DNA of 36,973 nucleotides from Massilia mucilaginosa (lineage in GTDB: Bacteria > Pseudomonadota > Gammaproteobacteria > Burkholderiales > Burkholderiaceae_D): contig NZ_WHJH01000061.1 of the NCBI RefSeq assembly GCF_011682145.1, positions 1 through 36,973 on the forward strand, given 5' to 3'. This document shows positions 8,068 through 17,328 of the stretch, one piece after another; position 1 is the first letter of the stretch, and each line of letters opens with the position of its first letter. The notes beneath the pieces were generated by a model that did no database searches, was not told where the DNA came from, and saw only the letters and a list, made by a program, of their open reading frames with translations. Both the position numbers and the translations under genes were made by a program.

Positions 8068-8691
8068 TTATTCTGGTTCGCACTGGCGCAGTTCGTCCAG
8101 CGTGTTGATGTTACGGAAGGCGCTGGCATCGTCGAAGCGCACGCGCGCGACCGTGATGGCGGCGTACCAGCCATCCATGCGCCGTCCGCCGCCGGCGAGG
8201 TAGGCTGCCAGGTGGGGCAGGGCGGCCGCGCGCACCAGGGCGAACACGGGCTGCGGCTGGATGCGCGGGGCGCCGTCGGCGCCGGGTTCCTCGGTTTCGG
8301 CCAGCGCCAGGTCGGCGCCGCCGGCCGTCAAGGCCTGGTGCAGGCGTGCCACCAGGTCGGGCGGCAAGAATGGCGAGTCGCACGGCGCGGTGGCCAGCAG
8401 CGGCGTGGCGCAGCGGGCCATGCCGGTCGCCAGCCCGGCCAGCGGGCCTTCGAAACCGCTCAGCTGATCGGGCCACACCGGCACCCCGAAACCGGCGTAG
8501 ACGTCCAGGTTCCGATTGGCGTTGATCGCCAGCGCGCCCACCTGCGGCGCCAGGCGGCGCAGCACATGCCGCGCCATGGCGGCGCCACGGAAGGCTTGCA
8601 GGCCTTTGTCGACGTGGCCCATGCGGGTGCCGCGTCCGCCGGCCAGGACCAGGCCGGTGATGTCGTCGAGTGCTGTCACTGATATTGTCAC
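8068..8691 (-). CDS. mobA: Molybdenum cofactor guanylyltransferase MobA
   Basis: A 207-residue nucleotidyltransferase that attaches GMP to Mo-molybdopterin, giving the MGD cofactor used by DMSO-reductase family enzymes. The N-terminal LVLAGGRGTRMGHVDKGL is the GTP-binding signature, followed by LSGFEGPLAGLATGM and the metal-binding TAPCDSPFLP block. The start is a GTG placed directly after the moaA stop (TAA then GTG, no gap). No alternative start precedes the GTP-binding signature, so translation is probably coupled to moaA. The presence of MobA implies that this organism makes bis-MGD enzymes. Confidence 0.92.
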   Translation of the reverse strand: MTISVTALDDITGLVLAGGRGTRMGHVDKGLQAFRGAAMARHVLRRLAPQVGALAINANRNLDVYAGFGVPVWPDQLSGFEGPLAGLATGMARCATPLLATAPCDSPFLPPDLVARLHQALTAGGADLALAETEEPGADGAPRIQPQPVFALVRAAALPHLAAYLAGGGRRMDGWYAAITVARVRFDDASAFRNINTLDELRQCEPE

Positions 8692-9804
8692 TTAGCCGCC
8701 GATGTAGGACATTTCGACGCGTTTTTCTCGATGTTCATCAATGCCGCTCGTGTTGATGGTACGGGTTTCGGAATAGCGGTCGGCGCGCACGCTCCACAGG
8801 GCGCCGACGGCGGCCGAGATTTCGGCGTCGCTGCGGCCGTCGCGCAGCAGGGCGCGCAGGTCGTGGCCACGGCTGGCGAACAGGCAGGTGTACAGCTTGC
8901 CCTCGGTCGACAGGCGCGCGCGCGAGCAATCCTTGCAGAACGCTTGGGTGACGCTGGAAATGAGGCCGATCTCGCCGCCGCCGTCGGCATAGCGCCAGCG
9001 CGACGCGGTTTCGCCGTTGTAGTTCGCCTGCAGCGGCGCCAAAGGCATCTCGGCCGAAATGCGGCGCGCCACCTCGGCCGACGGGATCACTTCGGCCAGG
9101 TTCCAGCCATTCGACGCGCCGACGTCCATGTATTCGATGAAGCGCAAAATGTGGGGGCTGCCCTTGAAGTGGCGTGCCATCGGCACGATTTCCTGGTCGT
9201 TCATGCCGGCCTTGACCACCATGTTGATCTTGATCGGCCCCAGGCCCACCGCATGGGCGGTGTCGATCCCGGCCAGCACGTCGGCCACCGCGAAGTCGAC
9301 ATCGTTCATGCGCTTGAAGGTGGCGTCGTCGAGCGAGTCGAGCGACACGGTGACCCGGTTCAGGCCCGCGTCTTTCAGCGACTGCGCCTTTTTCGCCAGC
9401 AGCGAGCCGTTGGTGGTGAGGGTGATGTCGAGCGCACGCCCGCTCGGGGTGCGCAGGGCGCTGAGCATGCCGACCAGGCGTTCGAGGTTCTTGCGCAGCA
9501 GCGGTTCGCCCCCGGTCAGGCGCAGCTTTTCGACGCCGTGGGCGACGAACAGGGTGGCGATGCGGGTGATTTCTTCGAACGAGAGCAGCGAGGAATGCGG
9601 CAGGTAGGCGTAGTCCTTGTCGAACACTTCTTTCGGCATGCAGTAGACGCAGCGGAAATTGCAGCGGTCGGTGACGGAAATGCGCAGGTCGTGCAGGGGC
9701 CGCCCGAGCGCGTCGGCCAACAGGCCGGTGGGCGCAGCGAGCCGCGCGGGGATTGCCGGCGGCGGCGCGCGGCCGTCGCTGAGCATGATAATTTTTTCAG
9801 CCAT
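8692..9804 (-). CDS. moaA: GTP 3',8-cyclase MoaA
   Basis: A 370-residue radical SAM enzyme that starts molybdenum cofactor synthesis by converting GTP to 3',8-cyclo-H2GTP. The N-terminal SAM cluster motif is CNFRCVYC. The C-terminal second Fe-S site is visible in [19 protein letters not shown], and the protein ends with the functional Gly-Gly tail (SYIGG). The mid-domain [10 protein letters not shown] and [10 protein letters not shown] blocks are also typical. I take the ATG at 9804. It overlaps the chrA stop by 8 nt, suggesting translational coupling. A longer start at 9837 adds a tail inside chrA and is less likely. Confidence 0.94.
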   Translation of the reverse strand: MAEKIIMLSDGRAPPPAIPARLAAPTGLLADALGRPLHDLRISVTDRCNFRCVYCMPKEVFDKDYAYLPHSSLLSFEEITRIATLFVAHGVEKLRLTGGEPLLRKNLERLVGMLSALRTPSGRALDITLTTNGSLLAKKAQSLKDAGLNRVTVSLDSLDDATFKRMNDVDFAVADVLAGIDTAHAVGLGPIKINMVVKAGMNDQEIVPMARHFKGSPHILRFIEYMDVGASNGWNLAEVIPSAEVARRISAEMPLAPLQANYNGETASRWRYADGGGEIGLISSVTQAFCKDCSRARLSTEGKLYTCLFASRGHDLRALLRDGRSDAEISAAVGALWSVRADRYSETRTINTSGIDEHREKRVEMSYIGG

Positions 9805-11131
9805 GCCGATACGATAGCACGAGCCCCGCGACGGCACAGGCGGCGAGCAGTTTGATGGTGCCGGCCTTGTAGCGGAACAGGGCCACGCAGGCGGCCGCGC
9901 TGATGGCGATGGCGGCGATGTCGACCTGCCCGGCGCGCACGAACACGTGCTGGCCGAAGAACAGCGCCAGGCTGACGATCACGCCCACCACGGCCGCCGA
10001 AATGGCGGTCAGCGGCGCCGTCATGCGCACATTGTCGCGTGTGGCTTCGAGCAGCGGGCCGCCGGCCAGGATGAACATGAACGAGGGCAGGAAGGTGAAG
10101 AAGGTGGCCACGCAGGCGCCGGCCACGCCGGCCAGCAGCACGCTGCCGGCCCCGAAAATGGCATGGCTCCAGGCGCCCACGAAGCCGACGAAGGCGACGA
10201 TCATGATCAAGGGGCCGGGCGTGGTTTCGCCCAGCGCCAGGCCATCGATCATCTGGGGCGCGGTGAGCCACTGGTAGTGCTCCACGCCGCCCTGGTACAC
10301 GTAGGGCAGCACGGCGTAGGCGCCGCCGAACGTCATCAAGGCGGCCTTGGTGAAGAACCAGCCCATCTGCGCCAGGGCCCCGGCGGCGCCGTAGCGCCAT
10401 GCCAGCAGCAGCCACACGCCGCCGCCCAGCGCGAGGCCGCCCAGGGCCACGCGCGCCAGGCGCGGCCAGGTGAAGCGCGCGTGGGCGGGCGTGGGGGTGT
10501 CGTCGTCGATCAGGGCCATGCCGTACGAGGCGCGGCTGTCCGGGTGCTTGCCGCCGACCTGGAAGTGCGCGGGCAGCAGGCGTCCACCAAGCATGCCGAT
10601 GGCGGCCGCCGCCAGCACGATCAGCGGGAACGGCAACTCGGCCAGGGCGATGGCGAAAAAGGCGGCGACGGCGATCGCCAGCAGGGTGCGGTTTTTCAGG
10701 GTGCGCGAGCCGATGCGCCAGGCCGCCGCCAGCACCACCGCCACCACCGCCGGCTTGATGCCGTACAGGATGCCGGCCACCACCGGCAGAGTGCCGTAGG
10801 CCATGTAGATCCACGACAGCACGATCAGGATCAGCAGCGAGGGCAGGAAGAACAGCAGGCCGGCCAGGATGCCGCCGCGCGTCTTGTGCATCAGCCAGCC
10901 GATGTAGATGGCCAGCTGGGTCGCTTCGGGGCCGGGCAGGAGCATGCAGTAGTTCAGCGCGTGCAGGAAGCGCTGTTCGGAGATCCAGCGGCGCCGCTCG
11001 ACCAGTTCGGTGTGCATCAGCGCGATCTGGCCGGCCGGGCCGCCAAAACTGATGAAGCCGAGCTTGAGCCAGTACCAGAAGGCGACGCGCAGGGGGACGG
11101 GATCGGGGCGGGTGTCGGCGGGCAGGTTCAT
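9797..11131 (-). CDS. chrA: Chromate-type (CHR family) anion transporter
   Basis: A 444-residue inner-membrane protein with the two homologous halves of long-chain CHR transporters. The first half carries [16 protein letters not shown] and [15 protein letters not shown]. The second half carries [15 protein letters not shown] and [14 protein letters not shown]. About ten hydrophobic segments are visible. Characterised ChrA proteins export chromate, a sulfate- and molybdate-like oxyanion. Here the gene starts a run with three molybdenum cofactor genes and overlaps moaA by 8 nt. No chrB-type regulator is adjacent. The substrate could be chromate, but a link to molybdate or other oxyanions is worth considering. 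Confidence 0.88.
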   Translation of the reverse strand: MNLPADTRPDPVPLRVAFWYWLKLGFISFGGPAGQIALMHTELVERRRWISEQRFLHALNYCMLLPGPEATQLAIYIGWLMHKTRGGILAGLLFFLPSLLILIVLSWIYMAYGTLPVVAGILYGIKPAVVAVVLAAAWRIGSRTLKNRTLLAIAVAAFFAIALAELPFPLIVLAAAAIGMLGGRLLPAHFQVGGKHPDSRASYGMALIDDDTPTPAHARFTWPRLARVALGGLALGGGVWLLLAWRYGAAGALAQMGWFFTKAALMTFGGAYAVLPYVYQGGVEHYQWLTAPQMIDGLALGETTPGPLIMIVAFVGFVGAWSHAIFGAGSVLLAGVAGACVATFFTFLPSFMFILAGGPLLEATRDNVRMTAPLTAISAAVVGVIVSLALFFGQHVFVRAGQVDIAAIAISAAACVALFRYKAGTIKLLAACAVAGLVLSYRHG

Positions 11132-11161
11132 TGTGGGTGTCGATACGTGGCGTTGCGACGT

Positions 11162-11185
11162 AAAAAAGGGAAGCCGAAGCTTCCC
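11162..11185 (-). terminator. Rho-independent terminator of rne
   Basis: Read on the minus strand, the stem GGGAAGC / GCTTCCC encloses a TTCG tetraloop and is followed at once by six T residues. It lies 20 nt beyond the rne stop and 30 nt before the chrA start, so it separates the rne transcript from the chrA-moa run. On the plus strand only a short ATTTTA follows, so activity in that direction would be weak. Confidence 0.85.
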
Positions 11186-11205
11186 ATTTTAATGTGACCG
11201 CGTGA

Positions 11206-14200
11206 TTACTGGCGGCTGGTGTCGACCTGGATCAGCGGTTCCTCGACCTGCGGCGGCAACGGCTTGCGCTCGCGTGGCACGCGTACCGGTGGCGCTGCGC
11301 TGGCGGCCGCTTCCTGGGCTGCGCGCAGCTTGTCAGGATCGGTGGCTGCCAGGGTCAGGCCGGCCGAACCGAGGATCTCGGTCAGGTCGGCAACCGGAGC
11401 GGCTGCGACTGGCGCCGGCGCCGGCGGGACGACAGGCGCTGGTGCTGGTGCTGGCGGGGCGACAGGCGCAGGCGGGGCCACAGGTGCCGGTTCTGCGACT
11501 GCAACAGGCTCATGTGCTGGAGCCGCTACAGGGGCAGGTGCCTCCTCGGCGACCGGCTCGGCCGGGGTGAACATGGTTGCAGGCACGATTTCTTCAGGTA
11601 CCGGAGCAACTTCCGCAACCGGCTCGGCCGGGGTGAAGATGGTTGCCGGTACGATTTCTTCACGTACTGGCGCCACTTCCGGCGCTGCTTCGACTGGCGC
11701 TTCGGCAAGCACCTCGGCGACTGGTGCCGGCTCGGCCGGGGCCGGTGCGGCGTCGACTGGTGCCGGGGCCGGGGCTGGTGCTTCCACCGGCGCTGGCGCC
11801 ACCACGTATTCCGACACTGGCTCAGGCGCGGCTTCGGCTTCCGGCGCGGCCAGCGGGGCGGCAACTTCGGCAACGACCGCTTGGGCCACGACAGGCTCGG
11901 CTACGGCAGGTTCCGCGGCCGCGAATACCGGCGCTGCAATCTTGTCGAACGACACGTTTGCGTCGGCTGGCGCTGGTTCGACGGTGAAGCTGGCTTCGTT
12001 GACAACGTCGCCGTCTTCGCCGTCCATGCCCTCGGCCTGGTCGCGGTCGCGGCGATTGCGGTTGCGTCCGCCACGACGACGACGACGGCGCGGCTCATCG
12101 CCACCGGCTTCGACTTCGATTTCTTCACCGTTCGGGCCGATCGTGGTGATCATTTTCGGCACGGCGGCTTCTTCGTCGCCTTGTGGCACAGCAACATTCA
12201 CTGTCGCTGCGGCTGCGGCGGCCACCACTGGCGACACGGCCAGTTCATCGCTCTTCGCTTCGGCGACCGGGGTGCGGTAGTCGGCGCGTTCGCGCGGTGG
12301 ACGCGGGGCGCGCTCGGCGCGCTCGCCACGTTCCGGACGCTCGCCGCGTTCAGGGCGCTCGGCACGTTCGGCGCGTGGCGCCACCGGCACACCGGCGGCG
12401 TCGACCTGCGGCTCACGCGGCTCGCGCGGTGGACGTGGAGGGCGTGGCGGACGGGCGGCCTTGTCGGCGTCGCCCGGCTTGCCGGCTTCTTCCAGTGCGG
12501 CAGGCTTGCCCGGCTCGCGCTCGGGACGGCCGTCCGGCTTGCCGCCACGACCAGGGCGGGCGCGCGGACCACGGCCATTGCGGTCTTCGCGGGCGGCAGG
12601 GGCCGCGGCCGGCTTGGCCGGCGCCACAGGCGCTGGGGCAACAATCGCCGGCGTTTCCTTCTTGAAGAAGAAATTCATGATCTTGGCCATGAAACCTTCT
12701 TCGACAGGCGCGGTCAGCACCGGCGCCTGGACCGGCGGGGCGACCGGCTTGAGCACTTCGGAGCGGTCCACCATCGGGGCAGGCTGGTCCGGGGTGATGG
12801 TCTTGACGACGGCTTCCTGGCGCGGCTTGACTTCTTCCTTCTGGCGCTTGCTGTAAGCCATGTCGGTTTCGGCTTCTTCGGCCAGGTTGTAGCTGGCCTG
12901 GCTGTCTTCGAGGCGCGGATCGTCGTGCTTGATGCGCTCGAGCTTGTAGTGCGGCGTGTCCAGGTGCTTGTTCGGGATCAGGATCACGCTGATGCGGTGG
13001 CGGTTCTCGATCTTGAGCACTTCGCCACGTTTTTCATTGAGCAGGAAAGCGGCGACATCGACGGGCACCTGCACGTGGATGGTGGCCGAGTTTTCCTTCA
13101 TCGCCTCTTCCTGGATGATGCGCAGCACCTGCAGGGCGGACGATTCGGTATCGCGGATGTGGCCGGTGCCGGAGCAGCGCGGGCACGTCACATGCGAGCC
13201 TTCCGACAGCGACGGACGCAGGCGCTGGCGCGACAGTTCCATCAGGCCGAAACGGGAAATCTTGCCCATCTGAACGCGTGCACGATCGTGGTGCAGGGCA
13301 TCCTTGAGGCGGGTTTCGACTTCGCGCTGGTTCTTCGCCACTTCCATGTCGATGAAGTCGATGACGATCAGGCCGCCAAGGTCGCGCAGGCGCAGCTGGC
13401 GTGCTACTTCTTCGGCTGCTTCGCAGTTGGTATTGAAGGCGGTGGTTTCGATGTCGGAGCCGCGGGTGGCGCGGGCCGAGTTGACGTCGACGGACACCAG
13501 GGCTTCGGTGTGGTCGATGACGATCGCACCGCCGGACGGCAGGGGCACGGTGCGCGAATACGCGGTTTCGATCTGGTGTTCGATCTGGAAACGCGAAAAC
13601 AGCGGTACATCGTCGCTGTAACGCTTGACCCGGTGGATCATGTCGGGCATCACATGGCGCATGAACTGGTGCGCTTGTTCGTAGATATCGTCGGTATCGA
13701 TCAGGATCTCGCCGATATCGGGCTGGAAGTAGTCGCGGATCGCGCGGATCACGAGCGACGATTCCTGGTAGATCAGGAAGGCGCCGCTGGCCGACTTGCC
13801 GGCGCCTTCGATGGCGCGCCAGAGTTGCATCAGGTAATTCAAGTCCCACTGCAGTTCTTCGACATTGCGGCCGATACCGGCGGTGCGGGCAATCACCGAC
13901 ATGCCTTGCGGCAGGTCCAGCTTGTCCATCGTTTCGCGCAGTTCCTGGCGCTCTTCGCCTTCGACCCGGCGCGACACGCCGCCGCCGCGCGGGTTATTCG
14001 GCATCAGGACCAGATAACGGCCGGCCAGGGAAACGAAGGAGGTCAGGGCGGCGCCCTTGTTGCCGCGTTCTTCTTTCTCGACCTGGACCATGATTTCCTG
14101 GCCTTCGCGCAGCGCTTCCTTGACCGACGCGGTACGCACGTCGACGCCCTCGCGGAAATAGGTGCGGGCGACTTCCTTGAATGGCAGGAAACCGTGGCGG

Positions 14201-14388
14201 TCTTCGCCGTAGCTGACGAAGCAGGCTTCGAGCGACGGTTCGATGCGGGTAATCACGCCCTTGTAGATATTCGATTTGCGCTGTTCGCGACCTGCGGTCT
14301 CGATATCGATGTCGATCAGTTTCTGACCGTCGACAATCGCTACGCGCAGTTCTTCCTGCTGCGTAGCGTTAAACAACATGCGTTTCAT
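11206..14388 (-). CDS. rne: Ribonuclease E
   Basis: A 1060-residue endoribonuclease E, the core of the RNA degradosome. The N-terminal half holds the S1 RNA-binding domain (about 35-120), the 5'-sensor and RNase H-like parts, the catalytic DNase I-like segment with VSVDVNSAR and VIDFIDM, and the Zn-link [12 protein letters not shown]. The C-terminal half (about 530-1060) is disordered. It has two arginine-rich stretches ([26 protein letters not shown]) expected to bind RNA, then a long Ala/Pro/Val/Glu-rich tail. The true start is the ATG giving [16 protein letters not shown], with GGAGTC upstream; the frame stays open farther upstream but that is leader sequence. A long 5' leader precedes it and a terminator follows. 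Confidence 0.96.
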   Translation of the reverse strand: MKRMLFNATQQEELRVAIVDGQKLIDIDIETAGREQRKSNIYKGVITRIEPSLEACFVSYGEDRHGFLPFKEVARTYFREGVDVRTASVKEALREGQEIMVQVEKEERGNKGAALTSFVSLAGRYLVLMPNNPRGGGVSRRVEGEERQELRETMDKLDLPQGMSVIARTAGIGRNVEELQWDLNYLMQLWRAIEGAGKSASGAFLIYQESSLVIRAIRDYFQPDIGEILIDTDDIYEQAHQFMRHVMPDMIHRVKRYSDDVPLFSRFQIEHQIETAYSRTVPLPSGGAIVIDHTEALVSVDVNSARATRGSDIETTAFNTNCEAAEEVARQLRLRDLGGLIVIDFIDMEVAKNQREVETRLKDALHHDRARVQMGKISRFGLMELSRQRLRPSLSEGSHVTCPRCSGTGHIRDTESSALQVLRIIQEEAMKENSATIHVQVPVDVAAFLLNEKRGEVLKIENRHRISVILIPNKHLDTPHYKLERIKHDDPRLEDSQASYNLAEEAETDMAYSKRQKEEVKPRQEAVVKTITPDQPAPMVDRSEVLKPVAPPVQAPVLTAPVEEGFMAKIMNFFFKKETPAIVAPAPVAPAKPAAAPAAREDRNGRGPRARPGRGGKPDGRPEREPGKPAALEEAGKPGDADKAARPPRPPRPPREPREPQVDAAGVPVAPRAERAERPERGERPERGERAERAPRPPRERADYRTPVAEAKSDELAVSPVVAAAAAATVNVAVPQGDEEAAVPKMITTIGPNGEEIEVEAGGDEPRRRRRRGGRNRNRRDRDQAEGMDGEDGDVVNEASFTVEPAPADANVSFDKIAAPVFAAAEPAVAEPVVAQAVVAEVAAPLAAPEAEAAPEPVSEYVVAPAPVEAPAPAPAPVDAAPAPAEPAPVAEVLAEAPVEAAPEVAPVREEIVPATIFTPAEPVAEVAPVPEEIVPATMFTPAEPVAEEAPAPVAAPAHEPVAVAEPAPVAPPAPVAPPAPAPAPVVPPAPAPVAAAPVADLTEILGSAGLTLAATDPDKLRAAQEAAASAAPPVRVPRERKPLPPQVEEPLIQVDTSRQ
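11552..11683. repeat. 66-bp tandem duplication in the rne tail
   Basis: Two adjacent 66-bp units starting at 11552 and 11618 encode 22-residue repeats of the form [17 protein letters not shown] in the acidic Pro/Ala-rich C-terminal tail of RNase E. The copies differ at several bases and residues. The length is a multiple of three, so the frame is kept. This is an expansion inside a disordered region, not a separate element. Confidence 0.8.
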
Positions 14389-15128
14389 TTTTATTGACTC
14401 CGCGACCCGTGGGCCGTTCCAGTGCCACCTTGCGCTGGGCGCAGGGCGGCGAAAAGTACAGGGGATGTACGCGGGAAGGGAAGTGGAGGGTGGGTATGCC
14501 TTTTCGCACGGCGCAGCAACGCAAAGCGTCACGGCCGCAACAGGGCGCGGTGGGGTCGATCGACATGCCGAGTGTACGCAGCACCTGCAACTTAGCTGAA
14601 GCAGCCCCGGTTTGTTCGGGGCGCAGACAAAGCCAGGCTGAGCGAAATCGGTGAGCCAAACCGTAGCCAGCGAACATACTAAGACTTCGATACCAGGCTT
14701 AAACACCAGCCCTTGGGGGGCCTCGAAAAACCGTAGCGAGCGACGCAAGTGTCGTCCGAGAAGCGCAGCCGTACGAAGGTACGGTGAGCATCGCAGGGCG
14801 ACAATTACGCCGCGCAGCAGGTTGTTCGAGGTCCCCTTATTCTCAAGCCTTCAGGATGAGGCTTACATCGGGTCGGGCGAAAACGACAAGCGTTATCGAC
14901 GCCATCATCCGGCGAGCTGGCCCCGAGGGACAGCTTGCCAGTACTTATCCTTACAATTCCAAACAATCCATTCCGCAGCCTTGCGCGTTATCCGATTACA
15001 ACAACGGTGCAACCTTGATTCGCGCCGGGATGTGCGTACACATTTTTTCCATCGAATTTGCAATTTGGCGGGGCCGATGGAGACGCCCCTGTGTAAAATA
15101 TCGTTTTAATTCTTACACCAGCAGAGGT
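14389..15128 (-). promoter_or_regulatory. Long rne 5' leader and rne/rluC divergent control region
   Basis: About 740 bp without a supported gene. On the minus strand it would be transcribed as the rne leader. It can form several hairpins, for example CCGTAC/GTACGG around 14770-14783. RNase E mRNA is autoregulated through its 5' leader in enterobacteria; a comparable role here is inference. Near the upstream end an interrupted palindrome GTGTAA (15091-15096) / TTACAC (15113-15118) sits between the two divergent genes and could be an operator. The minus-strand start point could not be fixed. Confidence 0.5.
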
Positions 15129-15155
15129 TTGACCGCCGCCTGTCGATTATATATT
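15129..15155 (+). promoter_or_regulatory. Candidate sigma-70 promoter for rluC
   Basis: TTGACC (15129-15134) and TATATT (15150-15155) are separated by 15 bp. The predicted start near 15162 leaves about 35 nt before the chosen rluC ATG at 15199. It would also exclude the alternative ATG at 15160. The spacer is shorter than the usual 17 bp. Confidence 0.45.
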
Positions 15156-15198
15156 CAAAATGAAGGACTTAGAGAGAATTTCTGGGAAGACAGAGCAA

Positions 15199-16191
15199 AT
15201 GAAGATGCAAAACGATGTTGTTCCCCCTTCATCACAGGCCCCCGTTCAAGCCCAATTTGTCACAATTACCGAAGAAGAAGCCGGACAGCGGATCGACAAC
15301 TACTTGTTGCGGGTCTGTAAGGGCGTTCCGAAGAGCCATATTTACAGGATCCTGCGCTCCGGCGAAGTGCGCGTCAACAAAGGCCGTATCGACCAGCTGT
15401 ACCGGCTCGAAAGCGGCGATGTGGTGCGCATTCCGCCGGTGCGCGTGGCCGAGAAATCGAGCGCCGTGGTACCGGGCGCCGAGTTCCCGATCCTGTTCGA
15501 AGACGCGCACCTGCTCATCATCGACAAGCCTTGCGGCGTGGCGGTGCATGGCGGCTCGGGCGTGTCCTACGGCGTGATCGAACAGTTGCGCGCGGCCCGG
15601 CCGGATGCCAAGTTCCTGGAACTGGTGCACCGGCTCGACCGCGAAACCTCGGGTTTGTTGTTGTTGGCCAAAAAGCGTTCGGCCCTCACCAACCTGCACG
15701 AGCAGATGCGCGACGGCCTGACCGACAAACGCTACCTGACCATGGTCGCGGGCGACTGGAAAAACGCGCGCCAGCACATCAAGCTGCCGCTGCACAAGTT
15801 CACCACCGCCGACGGCGAACGGCGCGTGTGCGTGCAGGCCGGCGGCATGGAATCGCATACCGTGTTCAGCCTGCTGCGCAAGTTCGACAAGTTCGCCCTG
15901 CTCGAAGCCGAACTGAAAACCGGACGCACCCACCAGATTCGCGTACATCTGGCTTCGTCGGGCTTCGCCATCCTTGGCGACGACAAATACGGCGATTTTG
16001 CGCTCAACCGCGTGCTGCTCAAGGGCGACGCCACGCGCGGCGCGCTCAAGCGGATGTTCCTGCACGCGCATCAAATCACGTTTACCCATCCGGAAACCGG
16101 CAAGGATGTGACGATAAATGCACCGTTGCCAGCAGAATGCGAACGTTTCTTGGTAAGCTTGGGTAAACCGCTGAACACAGCACCGCGCTAA
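15199..16191 (+). CDS. rluC: 23S rRNA pseudouridine synthase RluC
   Basis: A 330-residue RluA-family enzyme. In E. coli RluC modifies 23S rRNA positions 955, 2504 and 2580. An S4 RNA-binding domain (about 30-90: RIDNYLLRV, IYRILRSGEVRVNKGRI) precedes the catalytic domain with D147 in HRLDRETSGLLLLAKK. Further typical blocks are HQIRVHLASSGFAILGDDKYG and the C-terminal FLHAHQITF. I chose the ATG at 15199 because GGGAAGA lies 8 nt upstream. The in-frame ATG at 15160 has no ribosome-binding site and would lie at the likely transcription start. It is divergent from rne, an arrangement common in proteobacteria, and heads a plus-strand run of four genes. Confidence 0.93.
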   Translation: MKMQNDVVPPSSQAPVQAQFVTITEEEAGQRIDNYLLRVCKGVPKSHIYRILRSGEVRVNKGRIDQLYRLESGDVVRIPPVRVAEKSSAVVPGAEFPILFEDAHLLIIDKPCGVAVHGGSGVSYGVIEQLRAARPDAKFLELVHRLDRETSGLLLLAKKRSALTNLHEQMRDGLTDKRYLTMVAGDWKNARQHIKLPLHKFTTADGERRVCVQAGGMESHTVFSLLRKFDKFALLEAELKTGRTHQIRVHLASSGFAILGDDKYGDFALNRVLLKGDATRGALKRMFLHAHQITFTHPETGKDVTINAPLPAECERFLVSLGKPLNTAPR

Positions 16192-16211
16192 AGCGCGTCG
16201 ATCAATTCTGG

Positions 16212-16243
16212 AAGGAGCCGGCCGCCACAAGCGGCCGCAATAC
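16212..16243 (+). promoter_or_regulatory. Ribosome binding site with a hairpin in the spacer
   Basis: The only good Shine-Dalgarno sequence before the HAD gene is AAGGAG (16212-16217), 26 nt from the ATG, normally too far. Between them lies a perfect 7-bp stem, 16219-16225 paired with 16231-16237, with a 5-nt loop CACAA. If folded, the stem leaves 7 unpaired nt between the Shine-Dalgarno sequence and the ATG, an optimal distance. No alternative start codon lies within the gap. Confidence 0.55.
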
Positions 16244-16903
16244 ATGGCACGTAAGCAATTTGATCTGATCGTTTTCGACTGGGACGGCACCTTGATGGAC
16301 AGCACGTCCACCATCGTCAAGTGCATCCAGGCCGCAGCCAGGGACCTCGGCTTGCCGATCCCGCGCGACGATGCCGCCTCGCACGTCATCGGCCTCGGTT
16401 TGCACGAAGCGATGCAGGCCGTGATGCCGAATATCGACCCGGCGTTTTACCCGCGCATGGTCGAGCGCTACCGTTTTCACTTTTTATCGAAGGACCACGA
16501 ACTGGTGCTGTTCGACGGCGTTCGCGAGATGTTGACCGAACTTTCGCAGGAAGCCTACTTTCTGGCGGTGGCCACCGGCAAAAGCCGCGTCGGCCTGAAC
16601 CGGTCGCTGAATGCGGTCGGGCTGCTGTCGCTGTTCGACGCCACCCGTTGCGCCGATGAGACATTCTCCAAGCCGCACCCGGCCATGCTGCAGGAGCTGA
16701 CGCGTGAACTGGGGCAGGATCTCAAGCGCACGGTGATGATCGGCGACACCACGCATGACTTGCTGATGGCAAATAACGCCGGCGCGGCCGGGATCGCCGT
16801 GCAGTACGGCGCCCATCCGCACGATCAGCTGAGCGCCTGCAAGCCGATTTACTCGGCGCAGACGGTGGCCGAGCTGCGCACCTGGCTGAGCGAGAACGCA
16901 TGA
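16244..16903 (+). CDS. HAD-superfamily phosphatase (phosphoglycolate phosphatase-like, subfamily IA)
   Basis: A 219-residue cytoplasmic hydrolase. Motif I is DWDGTLMDS with nucleophile D12 and acid/base D14. Motif II is the ATGKS segment. Motif III/IV includes SKPHP and MIGDTTHDLLMA. An alpha-helical cap lies between motif I and II. The gene resembles Gph/PGP-type phosphatases that often follow rluC in betaproteobacteria; the substrate cannot be deduced. Its stop overlaps the next start as ATGA, so it is translationally coupled to the Rieske gene. Its own ribosome-binding site lies unusually far upstream across a hairpin. Confidence 0.88.
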   Translation: MARKQFDLIVFDWDGTLMDSTSTIVKCIQAAARDLGLPIPRDDAASHVIGLGLHEAMQAVMPNIDPAFYPRMVERYRFHFLSKDHELVLFDGVREMLTELSQEAYFLAVATGKSRVGLNRSLNAVGLLSLFDATRCADETFSKPHPAMLQELTRELGQDLKRTVMIGDTTHDLLMANNAGAAGIAVQYGAHPHDQLSACKPIYSAQTVAELRTWLSENA

Positions 16904-17277
16904 TGGCCGGGCAGAGCGGCGTGCTGGTCTGTGCATCGGAACAGGTGCTCGAAGGCGGGAAGGGCGTACGTTTCGGCGTCTTCGCCTTCGGCGACAAGGC
17001 CACCGGCTTCGTGGTGCGCCACAAAGGGATAGTTTACGCCTATCTGAACCGCTGCGCCCACGTGCCGATCGAGCTGGACTGGGCCGAAGGCGAGTTCTTC
17101 GAGTCGAGCGGCGTGTACCTGATGTGCTCGACCCACGGCGCCATCTACGTTCCCGAAAGCGGCTTTTGCGCGGGCGGACCGTGCAAGGGCGGGCGCCTGC
17201 GCCCGATCGGCGTGCGCGAGGAAGACGGGCGGATTTACTGGGAACCCGACGAGTTCATCCAGCCGCCTGGCGCCTGA
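16900..17277 (+). CDS. Rieske [2Fe-2S] domain protein
   Basis: A 125-residue single-domain Rieske ferredoxin-like protein. The cluster ligands are C52 and H54 (RCAH) and C76 and H79 (CSTHG), with normal spacing for the family. There is no membrane anchor or signal peptide, so it should be cytoplasmic. Stand-alone Rieske proteins can act as electron carriers or as subunits of oxygenases or reductases, but no partner oxygenase is nearby. The ATG overlaps the HAD stop by 4 nt (ATGA). The tail carries two additional cysteines (FCAGGPCKGG), a segment common in this small family. Confidence 0.9.
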   Translation: MMAGQSGVLVCASEQVLEGGKGVRFGVFAFGDKATGFVVRHKGIVYAYLNRCAHVPIELDWAEGEFFESSGVYLMCSTHGAIYVPESGFCAGGPCKGGRLRPIGVREEDGRIYWEPDEFIQPPGA

Positions 17278-17328
17278 CGACAGCACGACACAGCACAAGC
17301 AGCAGAAACCACTTATGTAAAGCGATTT

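Noticed and set aside
11512-14397. A 961-codon open frame on the plus strand opposite rne
   Set aside because: It mirrors the rne coding strand with His/Arg/Asp-rich low-complexity translation, no ribosome-binding site and no family motif; it is an artefact of high-GC codon bias.
14651-15320. Small plus-strand frames in the rne leader
   Set aside because: They have no ribosome-binding site or protein-like composition and overlap the rluC start in another frame.
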